Shown piece after piece: positions 23,503-32,317 of a stretch of 38,292 bases of DNA (positions are counted from its first letter, which is position 1; every line of letters begins with the position of its first letter). Location: positions 1 through 38,292 of the forward strand of contig NZ_LBMU02000030.1 of assembly GCF_001005085.2 (NCBI RefSeq), written 5' to 3'. The translations under genes and the position numbers were made by a program. The stretch comes from Streptomyces humi. GTDB lineage: Bacteria; Actinomycetota; Actinomycetes; Streptomycetales; Streptomycetaceae. The notes under the pieces were generated by a model. That model worked only from the letters and a program-made list of their open reading frames with translations, was not told where the DNA came from and did no database searches.

Positions 23503-24419
23503 GTGTCCTCGCCTCCTCGCAGCCGGCCCGCCAGGAAGACGGCGAGCAGTACCGCGATCACCGCGACCATCGCGCAGCCCATCGCGGCCGCGTACCCGAA
23601 CTGTCCGTAGCGGAAGGCCTCTTCGTAGGCGAACAGCATCGGAAGCCGGGTCCTGCCGCCGGGGCCGCCGCTGGTCAGGACGTAGACCAGCGCGAAGGAG
23701 TTGAAGTTCCAGATCAGATTGAGCGCCGTGACGGCCAGCGCGACGGGTCTGAGGGCGGGCCAGGTGACCGTGCGGAAGCGGCGCCAGGCGCCCGCCCCGT
23801 CCACGGCGGCGGCCTCGTGGAGTTCGCGCGGGGTGTTCTGGAGCCCGGCGAGCAGGGCGACCGTGGTCTGCGGCATCCCGGCCCAGACACCGACGACGAT
23901 CACGGCGGGCAGGGCGGTGGCCAGGCCGCCTAGCCAGTCCCGGCCGTCGCCGAGGCCCAGGTCGTGCAGGGTCTCGTTGAGGATCCCCGCGTCCGGGTTG
24001 TAGACCAGCCGCCACATGATGCCGACGACCACCTCGGGCATCGCCCACGGGACGATCGCGAGGGCGCGGGCCAGGCCGCGCAGCCGTAGCTCCTGGTTGA
24101 GGAGGAGGGCGAGGCCCAGCGCGAGCAGGAACTGGGGCACGGTCACCCCCACGGCCCAGACCAGGCCGATCCGGAAAGACTCCCAGAAGAGCGTGTCGTG
24201 CACCAGGTCCCGGAAGTTGAGACCGCCGATCCACCGTGTCGCCGCGGTACGGCCCGACTGGGCGTCGGTGAACGCCAGCATGATCCCGTAGAGCAGCGGG
24301 CCGACGCTCAGCACGAGGATCGGGATCAGGGCGGGCAGGACCAGGAACCAGGCGCCGCGGTCGGTGACACGTGCGGCGTCCGGCCGCCTCGTACTCGCCA
24401 CGTCGGTGACCACTGCCAC
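23499..24419 (-). CDS. Carbohydrate ABC transporter permease (MalF/UgpA type)
   Basis: A 306-aa permease. TM1 'GAWFLVLPALIPILVLSVGPLLYGIMLAFTD'; then 'FRIGLVWAVGVTVPQFLLALGLALLLNQ', 'ALAIVPWAMPEVVVGIMWRLVYN', 'ALPAVIVVGVWAGMPQTTVALLAGLQ', and the EAA loop 'HEAAAVDGAGAWRRFRTVTWPALRP'. The start is GTG 24419 with GGGGG about 6 bases upstream. A frame extending to 24623 carries about 70 further residues that look non-coding. First gene of the operon; it diverges from the APH-family gene. Confidence 0.9.
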   Translation of the reverse strand: MAVVTDVASTRRPDAARVTDRGAWFLVLPALIPILVLSVGPLLYGIMLAFTDAQSGRTAATRWIGGLNFRDLVHDTLFWESFRIGLVWAVGVTVPQFLLALGLALLLNQELRLRGLARALAIVPWAMPEVVVGIMWRLVYNPDAGILNETLHDLGLGDGRDWLGGLATALPAVIVVGVWAGMPQTTVALLAGLQNTPRELHEAAAVDGAGAWRRFRTVTWPALRPVALAVTALNLIWNFNSFALVYVLTSGGPGGRTRLPMLFAYEEAFRYGQFGYAAAMGCAMVAVIAVLLAVFLAGRLRGGEDT

Positions 24420-24610
24420 GTCATCCCCCTTTGCGCGGCCCGGTCGGGCCTGGACATGGTCGTGAAGGCGGGGTGCCCCGTCAAGACACCGCGCACACCG
24501 TCCGACCTCCGTGGATGCGAGACTGACCGCCGGACGGCGAGAAGACGCCGCCGTGTGCACCCGCACAGTCACGGGGACACGGGCGTCGGGAGCGGACACG
24601 GAGGCGGACG

Positions 24611-25474
24611 ATGGACGAGGCAAGGGCGCGGGACGTACTGACCGCGGCGGATGTGCTGCCCGGCGCGGCGGCCGGCGCCTCGCTCCTGGCCCTGGGCGAG
24701 AACGCGGTGTTCGCCGCCGGGGAGCTGGTGGTGAAGGTCGGCCGGGACGCCGAACTGCTCGACCGGGCCCGGCGCGAGCTGGACATCGCCGGCTGGCTGG
24801 CGGCGGCGGACGTGCCCGCCGTTCGCGCCGCCGAGCCGAAGGCGCTGCTCGTCGACGGCCACCCGGTCACGGTGTGGCACCGCCTGCCGGACCCGGTGCG
24901 GCCGGCCGAGCCGCGGGATCTGGCCGAACTGCTGCGGATCGTGCACGCGCTGCCCTCCCCCTCCTTCGCGTTGCCGCCCCGCGAGTTGCTGGGCGGGGTG
25001 GAGCGCTGGCTGCGGCTGGCAGGCGACGCGATCGACCCCGCCGACGCGGCGTACCTGCGGGAGCGCCGGGACGGCTTCGCGACGGCCGCGGCCACGCTGA
25101 CGCCCCATCTGACGCCGGGACCGATCCACGGGGACGCGCTCCCCCGCAACGTGCACGTCGGCCCGCACGGCCCGGTCCTGGTCGACCTGGAGACCTTCTC
25201 CGCCGACCTGCGCGAGCACGACCTGGTGGTGATGGCCCTCTCCCGCGACCGGTACGGCCTGCCCGCCGAGGCCTATGACTCCTTCACCCAGGCCTACGGA
25301 TGGGACGTGCGAGAGTGGGAGGGGTGCGGCGTCCTGCGCGGCGCCAGGGAGACGGCGAGCTGCGCGTGGGTGGCCCAGCACGCACCGAGCAACCCCAAGG
25401 CGCTGGCCGAGTTCGAACGCCGGGTCACGTCGCTACGGGAGGGCGACGAGTCGGTGCGCTGGTACCCCTTCTGA
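24611..25474 (+). CDS. Aminoglycoside phosphotransferase (APH) family kinase
   Basis: A 287-aa protein-kinase-like fold enzyme. An ATP-binding Lys is in 'AGELVVKVGRD' (about residue 42). The catalytic Brenner-type motif is 'IHGDALPRN' (Asp175, Asn180), and the metal-binding DLE segment is 'VLVDLETF' (Asp192, where DFD is more usual). Such kinases phosphorylate antibiotics, sugars, choline or homoserine; the substrate here is unknown, and it should not be called a resistance gene on this evidence. Divergent from the sugar transporter, which could hint at a sugar kinase (inference). SD GGAGG 6 bases before ATG 24611. A hairpin and dispersed repeat follow the stop. Confidence 0.87.
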   Translation: MDEARARDVLTAADVLPGAAAGASLLALGENAVFAAGELVVKVGRDAELLDRARRELDIAGWLAAADVPAVRAAEPKALLVDGHPVTVWHRLPDPVRPAEPRDLAELLRIVHALPSPSFALPPRELLGGVERWLRLAGDAIDPADAAYLRERRDGFATAAATLTPHLTPGPIHGDALPRNVHVGPHGPVLVDLETFSADLREHDLVVMALSRDRYGLPAEAYDSFTQAYGWDVREWEGCGVLRGARETASCAWVAQHAPSNPKALAEFERRVTSLREGDESVRWYPF

Positions 25475-25476
25475 GG

Positions 25477-25553
25477 AGCGCCCCAAGGGGCGCTGGGGGT
25501 ACCCCCGGCCGAAGGCTGGGGGAGGAACCGCGCGACCAGCCCCAACGGCGCCG
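25477..25553. repeat. Dispersed intergenic repeat, copy 2, with terminator hairpin
   Basis: Starts with the perfect stem AGCGCCCC-AA-GGGGCGCT (25477-25494), followed at once by the palindrome GGGGGTACCCCC (25495-25506), then GGCCGAAGGC and AGGAACCGCGCGACCAGCCCC. It lies 3 nt past the kinase stop, so it can act as that gene's terminator. The same blocks occur at 1214-1280 and in part at 32318-32360. Confidence 0.75.
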
Positions 25554-25599
25554 CAGACGAACAACGACGCATCACGGAGCTTCCGGCTGAGCGGAACGC

Positions 25600-26319
25600 T
25601 CAAACGGCGTCGACCAGCTCCCGCACCGGCCACGCCCCGTCCACCACCGCGTCCGCCTCCCCCTTGCGCCGCAGGAACTGCTGGAAGTCGGCAGCCCACT
25701 CCGCGTACCACTCCACCTGGCGCCGGTGCAGCTCCGCCGGGCCCAGCGCCGCGACCTTCGGGTGCCGCTCGGCTATCGCACCGGCCAGGCGCGCCGCGGC
25801 GAGGGCGTCGGCGGAGGCGTTGTGCGCGGCGGTGAGGGTGATGCCGTACTCGGCGCAGACCGCCTCCAGGTTGCGCTTGCCGCGGCGGTAGCGGTCCACC
25901 CGGCGGTCGATGGTGTACGGGTCCACGACCGGTCCGGGGTCGAGGCCGCCGAGGCGGTCGGAGAGGGACGGCAGTCCGTGTCGGCGGAGTTCCGCCGAGA
26001 GCAGGGTGAGGTCGAAGTTCGCGTTGTAGGCGACGACGGGGACGCCCGTCTTCCAGTACCCGGTGAGGACGTCCGCGAGGGCGTCGGCGACCTGGTCGGC
26101 CGGTCTGCCCTCGGCCGCCGCGCGCTCGTTGCTGATGCCGTGCACCGCCACCGCGTCCGCCGGGATCTCCACGCCCGGATCGGCCAGCCACTCGCGGCGG
26201 CCGAGTTCCTGCCCGGCCCTGACCTCGATCACGGCCCCCGTGACGATCCGCGCCTCTCGCGGATCGGTACCCGTCGTCTCCAGGTCGAAGCCGATCAGGA
26301 GCTCCTGGTGCCAGCCCAT
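25600..26319 (-). CDS. DEDDh-family 3'-5' exonuclease (DnaQ-like)
   Basis: A 239-aa exonuclease. ExoI is 'LIGFDLETTGTDP' (Asp12, Glu14). ExoII is 'VPVVAYNANFDLTLLSAEL' (Asp), and ExoIII is 'AHNASADALAAARL' (His and Asp), giving the full Asp-Glu-Asp-Asp set with His. 'DAVAVHGISNERA' matches the conserved region between Exo I and II of DNA polymerase III epsilon-like enzymes. It acts on single-stranded DNA or RNA ends; whether proofreading, repair or RNA turnover is not clear. ATG 26319 with AGAAGGGGGG about 9 bases upstream; an extension to 26385 is not needed. 116 bp downstream of the SAV2148-type gene on the same strand. Confidence 0.9.
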   Translation of the reverse strand: MGWHQELLIGFDLETTGTDPREARIVTGAVIEVRAGQELGRREWLADPGVEIPADAVAVHGISNERAAAEGRPADQVADALADVLTGYWKTGVPVVAYNANFDLTLLSAELRRHGLPSLSDRLGGLDPGPVVDPYTIDRRVDRYRRGKRNLEAVCAEYGITLTAAHNASADALAAARLAGAIAERHPKVAALGPAELHRRQVEWYAEWAADFQQFLRRKGEADAVVDGAWPVRELVDAV

Positions 26320-26435
26320 GGGCGGCCCCCCTTCTTGGTGGTGCTTTCCCCCAGTGGTCTCCACCCTCGCATGCGCCACTGACAATCAGAGGACCGCGTT
26401 CCGGTTACCGGCCGCGACTCCCCCTCGCACCCGCG

Positions 26436-27677
26436 TCAGGACACCGGGCGCGAATCCGCCCAAGCCATCTCGAACTCCTCGCGATACGTCGGGAAGAGCC
26501 CCGTTTCCACCATGTCGTCCGACTTGACCACCTTGTTGCCGTTGCGCAGCACCAGCACCGGCGACTCCATCCCGCGCGCCCCGCGCAGATAGGACTGGAT
26601 GATCGCGACGCCGTCGGCGCCGTCGCCGTCCACCAGGTAGGCCGAGAAGCGGGGGGTGTCGTCGTACACCTGGATCTCGAAGGCGCCCGGGTCGCGCAGC
26701 CGGGAGCGGACCCGGCGCATGTGGAGGATGTTCATCTCGACCGAGCGGGCCAGTTCGCCCCGCTTCATCCCCAGTTCGCGCTCGCGGCGCTTGACGGCGC
26801 TGGAGGCCGGGTTCAGGAAGAGCAGGCGGACCCGGCAGCCGGTCTCGGCGAGGCGGATCAGGCGGCGGCCGGAGAAGTTCTGCACCAGCAGGTTGAGGCC
26901 GATGCCGATGGCGTCCAGCCGGCGGGCGGCGCCGAAGAGGTCCTCGGCCGGGAACTGCCGCATCAGGCGGACCCGGTCGGGGTGGACGGCGACGACGTCC
27001 GCGTACCGGTCGCCGACGAGGTCCTCGACCGCGTCCACCGGCAGCCGGCGCGCGGAGGGCACGTCACCGCCGGCGCCGAGCATCTCCAGGAGCCGGGCGG
27101 AGGCGCGTTCGGCCTGGTCGAGGACGGCACCGGACAGGGCCCGGTTGCGGGAGACGACGTTGCGCGTCACCTCCAGCTCGTCCAGGGCGAGTTCGACGTC
27201 CCGGCGCTCGTCGAAGTACGGCTCGAAGCAGGGCCAGTGCTGCACCATCAGCTCGCGCAGCTGCGGCAGGGTGAGGAAGCTGAGCACGTTGTCGTCGGCG
27301 GGGTCGAGCAGGTAGCCCTTGCGGCGGCTGACCTCGCGGACCGCGACCGCCCGCTGCACCCACTCCTGGCCGGCCGGACCGGCCGCGGCGACCACCCACT
27401 CGTCGCCGTGGACGGGCTCGTAGATGGGCCGCAGCACGGCGGCCACGACGGTGCGCATCCGCTGTTCGACAAGGTTCAGCCAGATGTAGGCCCGGCCCGC
27501 CCGCTGGGCGCGCGTACGCACCTCGAGCCAGGCGTCGGCGTCCCACTCCAGCTCCGGTCCGATGGAGCCCGAGGCGTCCATCGGCCGGGCCAGGGACACC
27601 GCGCCGGGCGGGACGTCTTTGGAGTTCCCCTCGTGACCCTCGTCACCAGGGGGCAGCTCCAGGCCTCCCGAGCCCAC
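26436..27677 (-). CDS. SAV2148 family HEPN domain-containing protein
   Basis: A 413-aa protein that I recognise as the Streptomyces SAV2148 family ('RAGRAYIWLNLVEQRMRTVV', 'GYLLDPADDNVLSFLTLPQL'). The N-terminal helical half (about 45-190) carries Arg141-x5-His147 ('RELMVQH'), which fits the R-x4-6-H motif of HEPN ribonucleases. The C-terminal half ('IGLNLLVQNFSGRRLIRLAETGCRVRLLFLNPAS', 'ILHMRRVRSRL', 'VYDDTPRFSAYLVDGDGADG') resembles PLD-like/DUF5919-type sensor or effector domains. Start GTG 27677, GGAAGG about 13 bases upstream; a frame to 27719 is possible. Function unknown; RNA cleavage is inference from the motif. Confidence 0.85.
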   Translation of the reverse strand: MGSGGLELPPGDEGHEGNSKDVPPGAVSLARPMDASGSIGPELEWDADAWLEVRTRAQRAGRAYIWLNLVEQRMRTVVAAVLRPIYEPVHGDEWVVAAAGPAGQEWVQRAVAVREVSRRKGYLLDPADDNVLSFLTLPQLRELMVQHWPCFEPYFDERRDVELALDELEVTRNVVSRNRALSGAVLDQAERASARLLEMLGAGGDVPSARRLPVDAVEDLVGDRYADVVAVHPDRVRLMRQFPAEDLFGAARRLDAIGIGLNLLVQNFSGRRLIRLAETGCRVRLLFLNPASSAVKRRERELGMKRGELARSVEMNILHMRRVRSRLRDPGAFEIQVYDDTPRFSAYLVDGDGADGVAIIQSYLRGARGMESPVLVLRNGNKVVKSDDMVETGLFPTYREEFEMAWADSRPVS

Positions 27678-27779
27678 CCGTGCACCGCCTTCCGCTCCCC
27701 CGAGCTCTCCCCATGCCAACGATCAAGGAAGGGTACTCCGGGAGAGGTCGGCGGTGCAGCCGGATGGACAGGTCGTTTC

Positions 27780-29120
27780 TCAACTACCGCCTCCCGGCTG
27801 ACCGTTCTGATCGGCGAGGGCGGCCGGAGTGAGCGGATTCATAGCGGTGACGTCACGCGGGGCGATGGAGAAGCCCTGCCAGTGGACCGGCATCGGCTGC
27901 TGGTCCTCGTCGCGCGCGATGTGGTGGAAACCGACGTTCACCCAGACCACGGGGTTGGTGAGGGTCTGTCCGTTGACGAACTTGTCGACGGTCCTGGGGT
28001 GGCCGCTCGCGCAGCCGGGGTTGTTGCTGGCGAACAGCTCGCACTTGTCGTACTGGGTGAAGTAGACGTCGTGCGAAGTGAACGCGTGCCCCGGGTACTT
28101 GTTGCTGGCGCCCCGGACGATCTCGTAGGACCGCGCGTGCCCGTCCTTGTTCTTGCCGGCCGTGCTGACCACCCGCCACCAGCGCATGTTCTGGGCGTCA
28201 CCGGCGAGTTCCTTGGTGACATCGGTGCGGGTGGTCTTGTTGGTGGGGGCCTCCTGACCATGGGCGGGGGCGCTGACCTTCGAGTCGTACTGTTCGATGC
28301 GGCTCTTCGACGAGCCGTCGAGGTCGAAGTCGAGCTTCCAGAAGACGTTGTGCGCGTGGCTGGTGGCGTAGGCGTGGGCGCCCTTGCCGATCGGCCAGCC
28401 GCGGCCGTCGCCCGCGTCGTAGTCGCCCGGTGAGAGGCTGCCGGTGGCGCCGACGTTCATGTTGATCGTGCCGTCGTCCTGGAACCGCCACTCGGTCATG
28501 TACTCGTACCAGCCGACCTTGTTGACGGTGTAGACCAGCAGGTCCTTGCCCTGCTGCTGGTACACCCGGTTGCCGGTGTCGGCCTGCATCCGGTACGCGT
28601 GGCCGCGCGAACGGGTCGTGGTGCACAGGCCGTTGACGTTCGGGTGGGCCGGGTCCCAGGCGTCGGGGACCTTGACGGTCTTGATGGTGCCGCCGGGACA
28701 CTCGGCCGAGGCGAGCGGCACCAGGCCCTGGGCGAAGCCGAAGCCGGTCAGGTCGTCGTACTCGACGCTGCCGTCGTCGTAGGGGACGTCGATCTGGGCG
28801 AGCCGGGCGCTGGAGAGGACCTTGATGGCGGCGGCCTCGCCCTTGGGCTGGTAGGAGATGTGCTCCAGGACCAGCCCGGCCTTGCTGTCGTAGCGCCAGC
28901 ACATCCGCCAGGTGGTGCCGGTGGAGAGCTTCTGCTCGATGCGGTAGGCCGCGGAGCAGTCGGCGGCGGCCGCGGCGGCCTGCTTGGGCTGGGCGACGGC
29001 GGGTCCGGCCGCCGTGGTGGCGCCGGCCGCCAGCGCGGCGACGGACAGGCCCACGGCGGCCGTCCTGCGGGCCCGGCGGACTCTGGGCACGCGGGTGGCC
29101 GCGCGTTCGTTCACGTGCAT
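27780..29120 (-). CDS. Secreted copper amine oxidase-like catalytic-domain protein
   Basis: A 446-aa exported protein with signal peptide 'TAAVGLSVAALAAGATTAAGPAVA' after a basic run. It matches the catalytic domain of copper amine oxidases. 'LAQIDVPYDDGSVEYDD' contains the likely catalytic-base Asp122 region. 'KVGWYEYMTEWRFQDDGTI' aligns with the cofactor segment V-G-N-Y-(D/E)-Y; Tyr205 is the topaquinone precursor, but the preceding Asn is Trp204. Copper ligands His255 and His257 are in 'SHAHNVFWKLDFDLDG', and the third is in 'VGFHHIARDEDQQPMPVHWQGFSI' (His399 or His400). Full enzymes exceed about 630 aa; the missing N-terminal domains appear to be in the gene upstream. GGAG about 10 bases before ATG 29120. 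Activity is uncertain because of the Asn-to-Trp change. Confidence 0.8.
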   Translation of the reverse strand: MHVNERAATRVPRVRRARRTAAVGLSVAALAAGATTAAGPAVAQPKQAAAAAADCSAAYRIEQKLSTGTTWRMCWRYDSKAGLVLEHISYQPKGEAAAIKVLSSARLAQIDVPYDDGSVEYDDLTGFGFAQGLVPLASAECPGGTIKTVKVPDAWDPAHPNVNGLCTTTRSRGHAYRMQADTGNRVYQQQGKDLLVYTVNKVGWYEYMTEWRFQDDGTINMNVGATGSLSPGDYDAGDGRGWPIGKGAHAYATSHAHNVFWKLDFDLDGSSKSRIEQYDSKVSAPAHGQEAPTNKTTRTDVTKELAGDAQNMRWWRVVSTAGKNKDGHARSYEIVRGASNKYPGHAFTSHDVYFTQYDKCELFASNNPGCASGHPRTVDKFVNGQTLTNPVVWVNVGFHHIARDEDQQPMPVHWQGFSIAPRDVTAMNPLTPAALADQNGQPGGGS

Positions 29121-29178
29121 GACGAAATGACTCCTCGTACGGGAGAGGCGATGGGAAGGACGAGCGAACGGAGCCGGC

Positions 29179-29994
29179 TCAGCGGCCGAGCTTCACGACC
29201 TTGCGCGCGCTCAGGTCGACGATCAGCGACCTGGCGTCGATCCACGGCCCGTTCTTCACCTTCGGGAAGAGCCGCACGCAGCGGTGTTCGCCGCACTTGT
29301 CGAGCGCGGCCGGCTGGGCTCCCGGGGTGGCGCGGTAGACCGCGCTGTTGAGCAGCAGCTGCTGCTCGGGGTCGGTCAGCGCGGTACCCGTGGCGTCCTT
29401 GAAGTCCGCCTTCAGGCCGGCGCCGAGCGGATCGGCGATCAGCAGCTGGAGGGCCTCGACGTTCTCGTCGTGGCTGAGCGGCGGCTGGACGCCCTGCCGG
29501 GTGGTGGTCCCCTCGACCTTCCCGGTGTCGAGGTTGACGGTCCGGGTGACGAGGCTGTCGTCGCGGTAGTCGTAGAACGTGACGTCCGCGCGGCGCGGCG
29601 CGTTCGAGCTGTCCAGCTCGTTCGCGTCCGGCTCGGCGAGGTCGACGCTCAGCCGCTCCGGGCCGCGTCGCCCCTCGACGTTCTCTCCGGCGTTGAACAT
29701 CTGCTTGGTCAGGGCAAGTTGTTCGACGCGCTTGGTCTCGTCGTCGGTCAGCGGGTCGCTGCCCGTGCCCTTCTTCCCCTCGGCGGGCGCCTGTTCCACC
29801 ACGCCGCCCTTGACGGCGTCCTTGCCCTGTCCCGCCTGCTGTCCGGCGACCACGCCGGTCCCGTCGCTCCCTCCCGACTCGTCGGCCCCGGCCGTACCCG
29901 GCAGGGTGATCCCGACCATCACGGCGGTCCCCGCCACCGCCAGTCCCGCACCGGCCACCACCTTGCCCAGATGGCGGTGCACTATCTTGCGCAC
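29179..29994 (-). CDS. Secreted protein resembling the N-terminal domains of copper amine oxidase
   Basis: A 271-aa exported protein with signal 'KVVAGAGLAVAGTAVMVGITLPGTAGA' (cleavage near residue 36), then a Gly/Gln/Lys-rich linker to about 85. The body looks like amine oxidase N2/N3 domains: 'VTFYDYRDDSLVTRTVNLDTGKVEGTTTRQGVQPPLSHDENVEALQLLIADP' (strand, strand, helix) and the end 'LFPKVKNGPWIDARSLIVDLSARKVVKLG', which parallels the strand pair before the catalytic domain. No catalytic residues are present. It lies 58 bp upstream of the catalytic-domain gene on the same strand, each with its own export signal. Alone it could be called only a secreted protein; the paired reading is inference from domain order. 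Confidence 0.72.
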   Translation of the reverse strand: MRKIVHRHLGKVVAGAGLAVAGTAVMVGITLPGTAGADESGGSDGTGVVAGQQAGQGKDAVKGGVVEQAPAEGKKGTGSDPLTDDETKRVEQLALTKQMFNAGENVEGRRGPERLSVDLAEPDANELDSSNAPRRADVTFYDYRDDSLVTRTVNLDTGKVEGTTTRQGVQPPLSHDENVEALQLLIADPLGAGLKADFKDATGTALTDPEQQLLLNSAVYRATPGAQPAALDKCGEHRCVRLFPKVKNGPWIDARSLIVDLSARKVVKLGR

Positions 29995-30189
29995 ATCTTC
30001 CCCCTACTCCCCCTAGGTCACAGGGAGTACGTGTCTGCCCCACTGGTTCGGCACACTTCGCCGCACGGGCGCTGCGTGCACTGGTCGCCGGGTAAGAGGG
30101 ACGTAAGTCACCGGGGGTTCCATTACTTTCGGGCAGACTCATGACCAAGGCGCCCCCGGGCGTGAGGCACACCTGGAAGAGTCGACTTC

Positions 30190-32316
30190 ATGCAGGTCTG
30201 GCCTGGAGAGGCATATCCGCTCGGCGCGACGTACGACGGCGCCGGGACCAACTTCGCGGTGTTCACGGAGACCGCGGACCGAGTGGAGCTGTGTCTGCTG
30301 CACGACGACGGCTCCGAGACAGCCGTCGAGCTGCGCGAGAGCGACGCGTTCGTACGGCACGCGTACCTGCCGGGGGTGATGCCCGGGCAGCGCTACGGCT
30401 TTCGGGTGCACGGCCCGTACGACCCCGGGCGCGGGCTGCGCTGCAACTCGGCGAAGCTGCTGCTCGACCCGTACGCGAAGGCGGTCAGCGGGTCGGTGCG
30501 CTGGGGCGAGGAGGTGTACGGCTACCACTTCGGCGACCCCGACCGGCGCAACGACCTGGACTCGGCGCCGCACACCATGACGTCGGTGGTGGTCAACCCG
30601 TACTTCGACTGGGGCGACGACCGGCGGCCGCGCACCGAGTACCACCACACGGTCATCTACGAGGCCCATGTGAAGGGCCTGACCATGCGCCACCCGGGTC
30701 TGCCGGAGGAACTGCGCGGCACCTACGCGGGCCTCGCGCACCCGGCGCTGATAGAGCACCTGGTGGAGCTGGGGGTGACCGCGCTGGAGCTGATGCCGGT
30801 CCACCAGTTCGTGAACGACCACCGGCTGGTCGACATGGGTCTGAACAACTACTGGGGCTACAACACGATCGGCTTCTTCGCCCCGCACAACGCGTACGCC
30901 TCCTGGGGCGACCGCGGCCAGCAGGTCCTGGAGTTCAAGTCGGCGGTCCGGGCGCTGCACGAGGCCGGGATCGAGGTGATCCTGGACGTGGTCTACAACC
31001 ACACCGCCGAGGGCAACCACCTGGGTCCGACGCTGTCCTTCCGGGGCCTGGACAACCCGTCCTACTACCGGCTGACCGACGATCCGCGCTATTACATGGA
31101 CACCACCGGCACCGGGAACTCGCTGCTGATGCGGTCCCCGCACGTACTCCAGATGATCATGGACTCGCTGCGGTACTGGGTGACCGAGATGCATGTCGAC
31201 GGCTTCCGCTTCGACCTCGCGGCGACCCTGGCGAGGCAGTTCCACGAGGTGGACCGGCTGTCGTCGTTCTTCGACCTGGTGCAGCAGGACCCGGTGGTCT
31301 CCCAGGTGAAGCTGATCGCCGAGCCCTGGGACGTCGGCGAGGGCGGCTACCAGGTGGGCAACTTCCCGCCGCTGTGGACCGAGTGGAACGGCAAGTACCG
31401 CGACACCGTGCGCGACCTGTGGCGCGGCGAGCCGCGCGCGCTCGCGGAGTTCGCCTCCCGGCTGACCGGCTCCTCCGACCTCTACCAGGACGACGGCCGC
31501 CGGCCGCTGGCCTCCATCAACTTCGTGACCTGCCACGACGGCTTCACCCTGCACGACCTGGTGTCGTACAACGACAAGCACAACGAGGCCAACGGCGAGG
31601 ACAACCGGGACGGCGAGAGCCATAACCGGTCGTGGAACTGCGGGGTCGAGGGGCACACCGACGACCCGGGCGTCCTCGAACTGCGCGCGCGGCAGATGCG
31701 GAACTTCGTCGCCACGCTGATGCTGTCCCAGGGCGTGCCGATGATCGGTCACGGCGACGAGTTCGCCCGGACGCAGCAGGGCAACAACAACGCGTACTGC
31801 CAGGACAACGAGGTGTCCTGGGTGGACTGGCCGGCTCCCGAGGACGACAACGAGCTGCTGGCCTTCACGCGCGCGATGGCGCGCCTGCGCAAGGAACACC
31901 CGGTCTTCAGGCGCCGCCGCTTCTTCCACGGCCGCCCGGTGGAGGGCACCCACGACGAGCTCTCCGACATCGCGTGGTTCACCCCGGAGGGCCACGAGAT
32001 GGCCCAGCGCGACTGGGGCTCCGCCCAGGCGTCGGCCCTCACCGTGTTCCTCAACGGGAACGCGATCTCGGAACCGGGCCCACGCGGGGAGCGCATCGCC
32101 GACGACTCCTTCCTGCTGATGTTCAACGCGTCACCGGACCCGCTGGAGTTCCTGGTCCCGGTGAACCACGGACGGCAGTGGGAGGTGGTGGTCGACACCG
32201 CGCGGGCCGAAGGGGTGCCGCAGGGGGCGAACGTGGACGCGGGGGCGAAGGTGGACGCGGGGGCGAAGCTGACGCTGCCGGAGCGGAGCCTGACCGTCCT
32301 GAAGAGGCCGGCGTGA
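30190..32316 (+). CDS. glgX: Glycogen debranching enzyme (isoamylase type)
   Basis: A 708-aa GH13 enzyme that cleaves alpha-1,6 branches of glycogen; the same protein is named TreX in trehalose gene sets. An N-terminal CBM48-like domain (5-110, 'YPLGATYDGAGTNFAVFTETADRVELCLL') precedes the barrel. Catalytic residues are Asp342 ('DGFRFDLA'), Glu378 ('LIAEPWDVG') and Asp450 ('VTCHDGFTLHDLVSYNDKHN'). 'PMIGHGDEFARTQQGNNNAYCQDNE' is typical of the GlgX/TreX group. Near the end VDAGAK is repeated in tandem from an exact 18-bp duplication. ATG 30190 has GGAAGAG about 9 bases upstream. treY follows on the same strand after a 93-bp gap with a hairpin. The 195 bp upstream are shared with the divergent secreted-protein gene. 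Confidence 0.94.
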   Translation: MQVWPGEAYPLGATYDGAGTNFAVFTETADRVELCLLHDDGSETAVELRESDAFVRHAYLPGVMPGQRYGFRVHGPYDPGRGLRCNSAKLLLDPYAKAVSGSVRWGEEVYGYHFGDPDRRNDLDSAPHTMTSVVVNPYFDWGDDRRPRTEYHHTVIYEAHVKGLTMRHPGLPEELRGTYAGLAHPALIEHLVELGVTALELMPVHQFVNDHRLVDMGLNNYWGYNTIGFFAPHNAYASWGDRGQQVLEFKSAVRALHEAGIEVILDVVYNHTAEGNHLGPTLSFRGLDNPSYYRLTDDPRYYMDTTGTGNSLLMRSPHVLQMIMDSLRYWVTEMHVDGFRFDLAATLARQFHEVDRLSSFFDLVQQDPVVSQVKLIAEPWDVGEGGYQVGNFPPLWTEWNGKYRDTVRDLWRGEPRALAEFASRLTGSSDLYQDDGRRPLASINFVTCHDGFTLHDLVSYNDKHNEANGEDNRDGESHNRSWNCGVEGHTDDPGVLELRARQMRNFVATLMLSQGVPMIGHGDEFARTQQGNNNAYCQDNEVSWVDWPAPEDDNELLAFTRAMARLRKEHPVFRRRRFFHGRPVEGTHDELSDIAWFTPEGHEMAQRDWGSAQASALTVFLNGNAISEPGPRGERIADDSFLLMFNASPDPLEFLVPVNHGRQWEVVVDTARAEGVPQGANVDAGAKVDAGAKLTLPERSLTVLKRPA
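32233..32268 (+). repeat. In-frame 18-bp tandem duplication within glgX
   Basis: GTGGACGCGGGGGCGAAG occurs twice head to tail, coding VDAGAK twice, in the C-terminal beta domain just before 'LTLPERSLTVLKR'. It is a slippage-type duplication in a probable surface loop. Confidence 0.9.
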
Positions 32317-32317
32317 G

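Noticed and set aside
24611..25474. Aminoglycoside resistance gene
   Set aside because: Only the general kinase motifs are present; the family covers many substrates and there is no resistance context.
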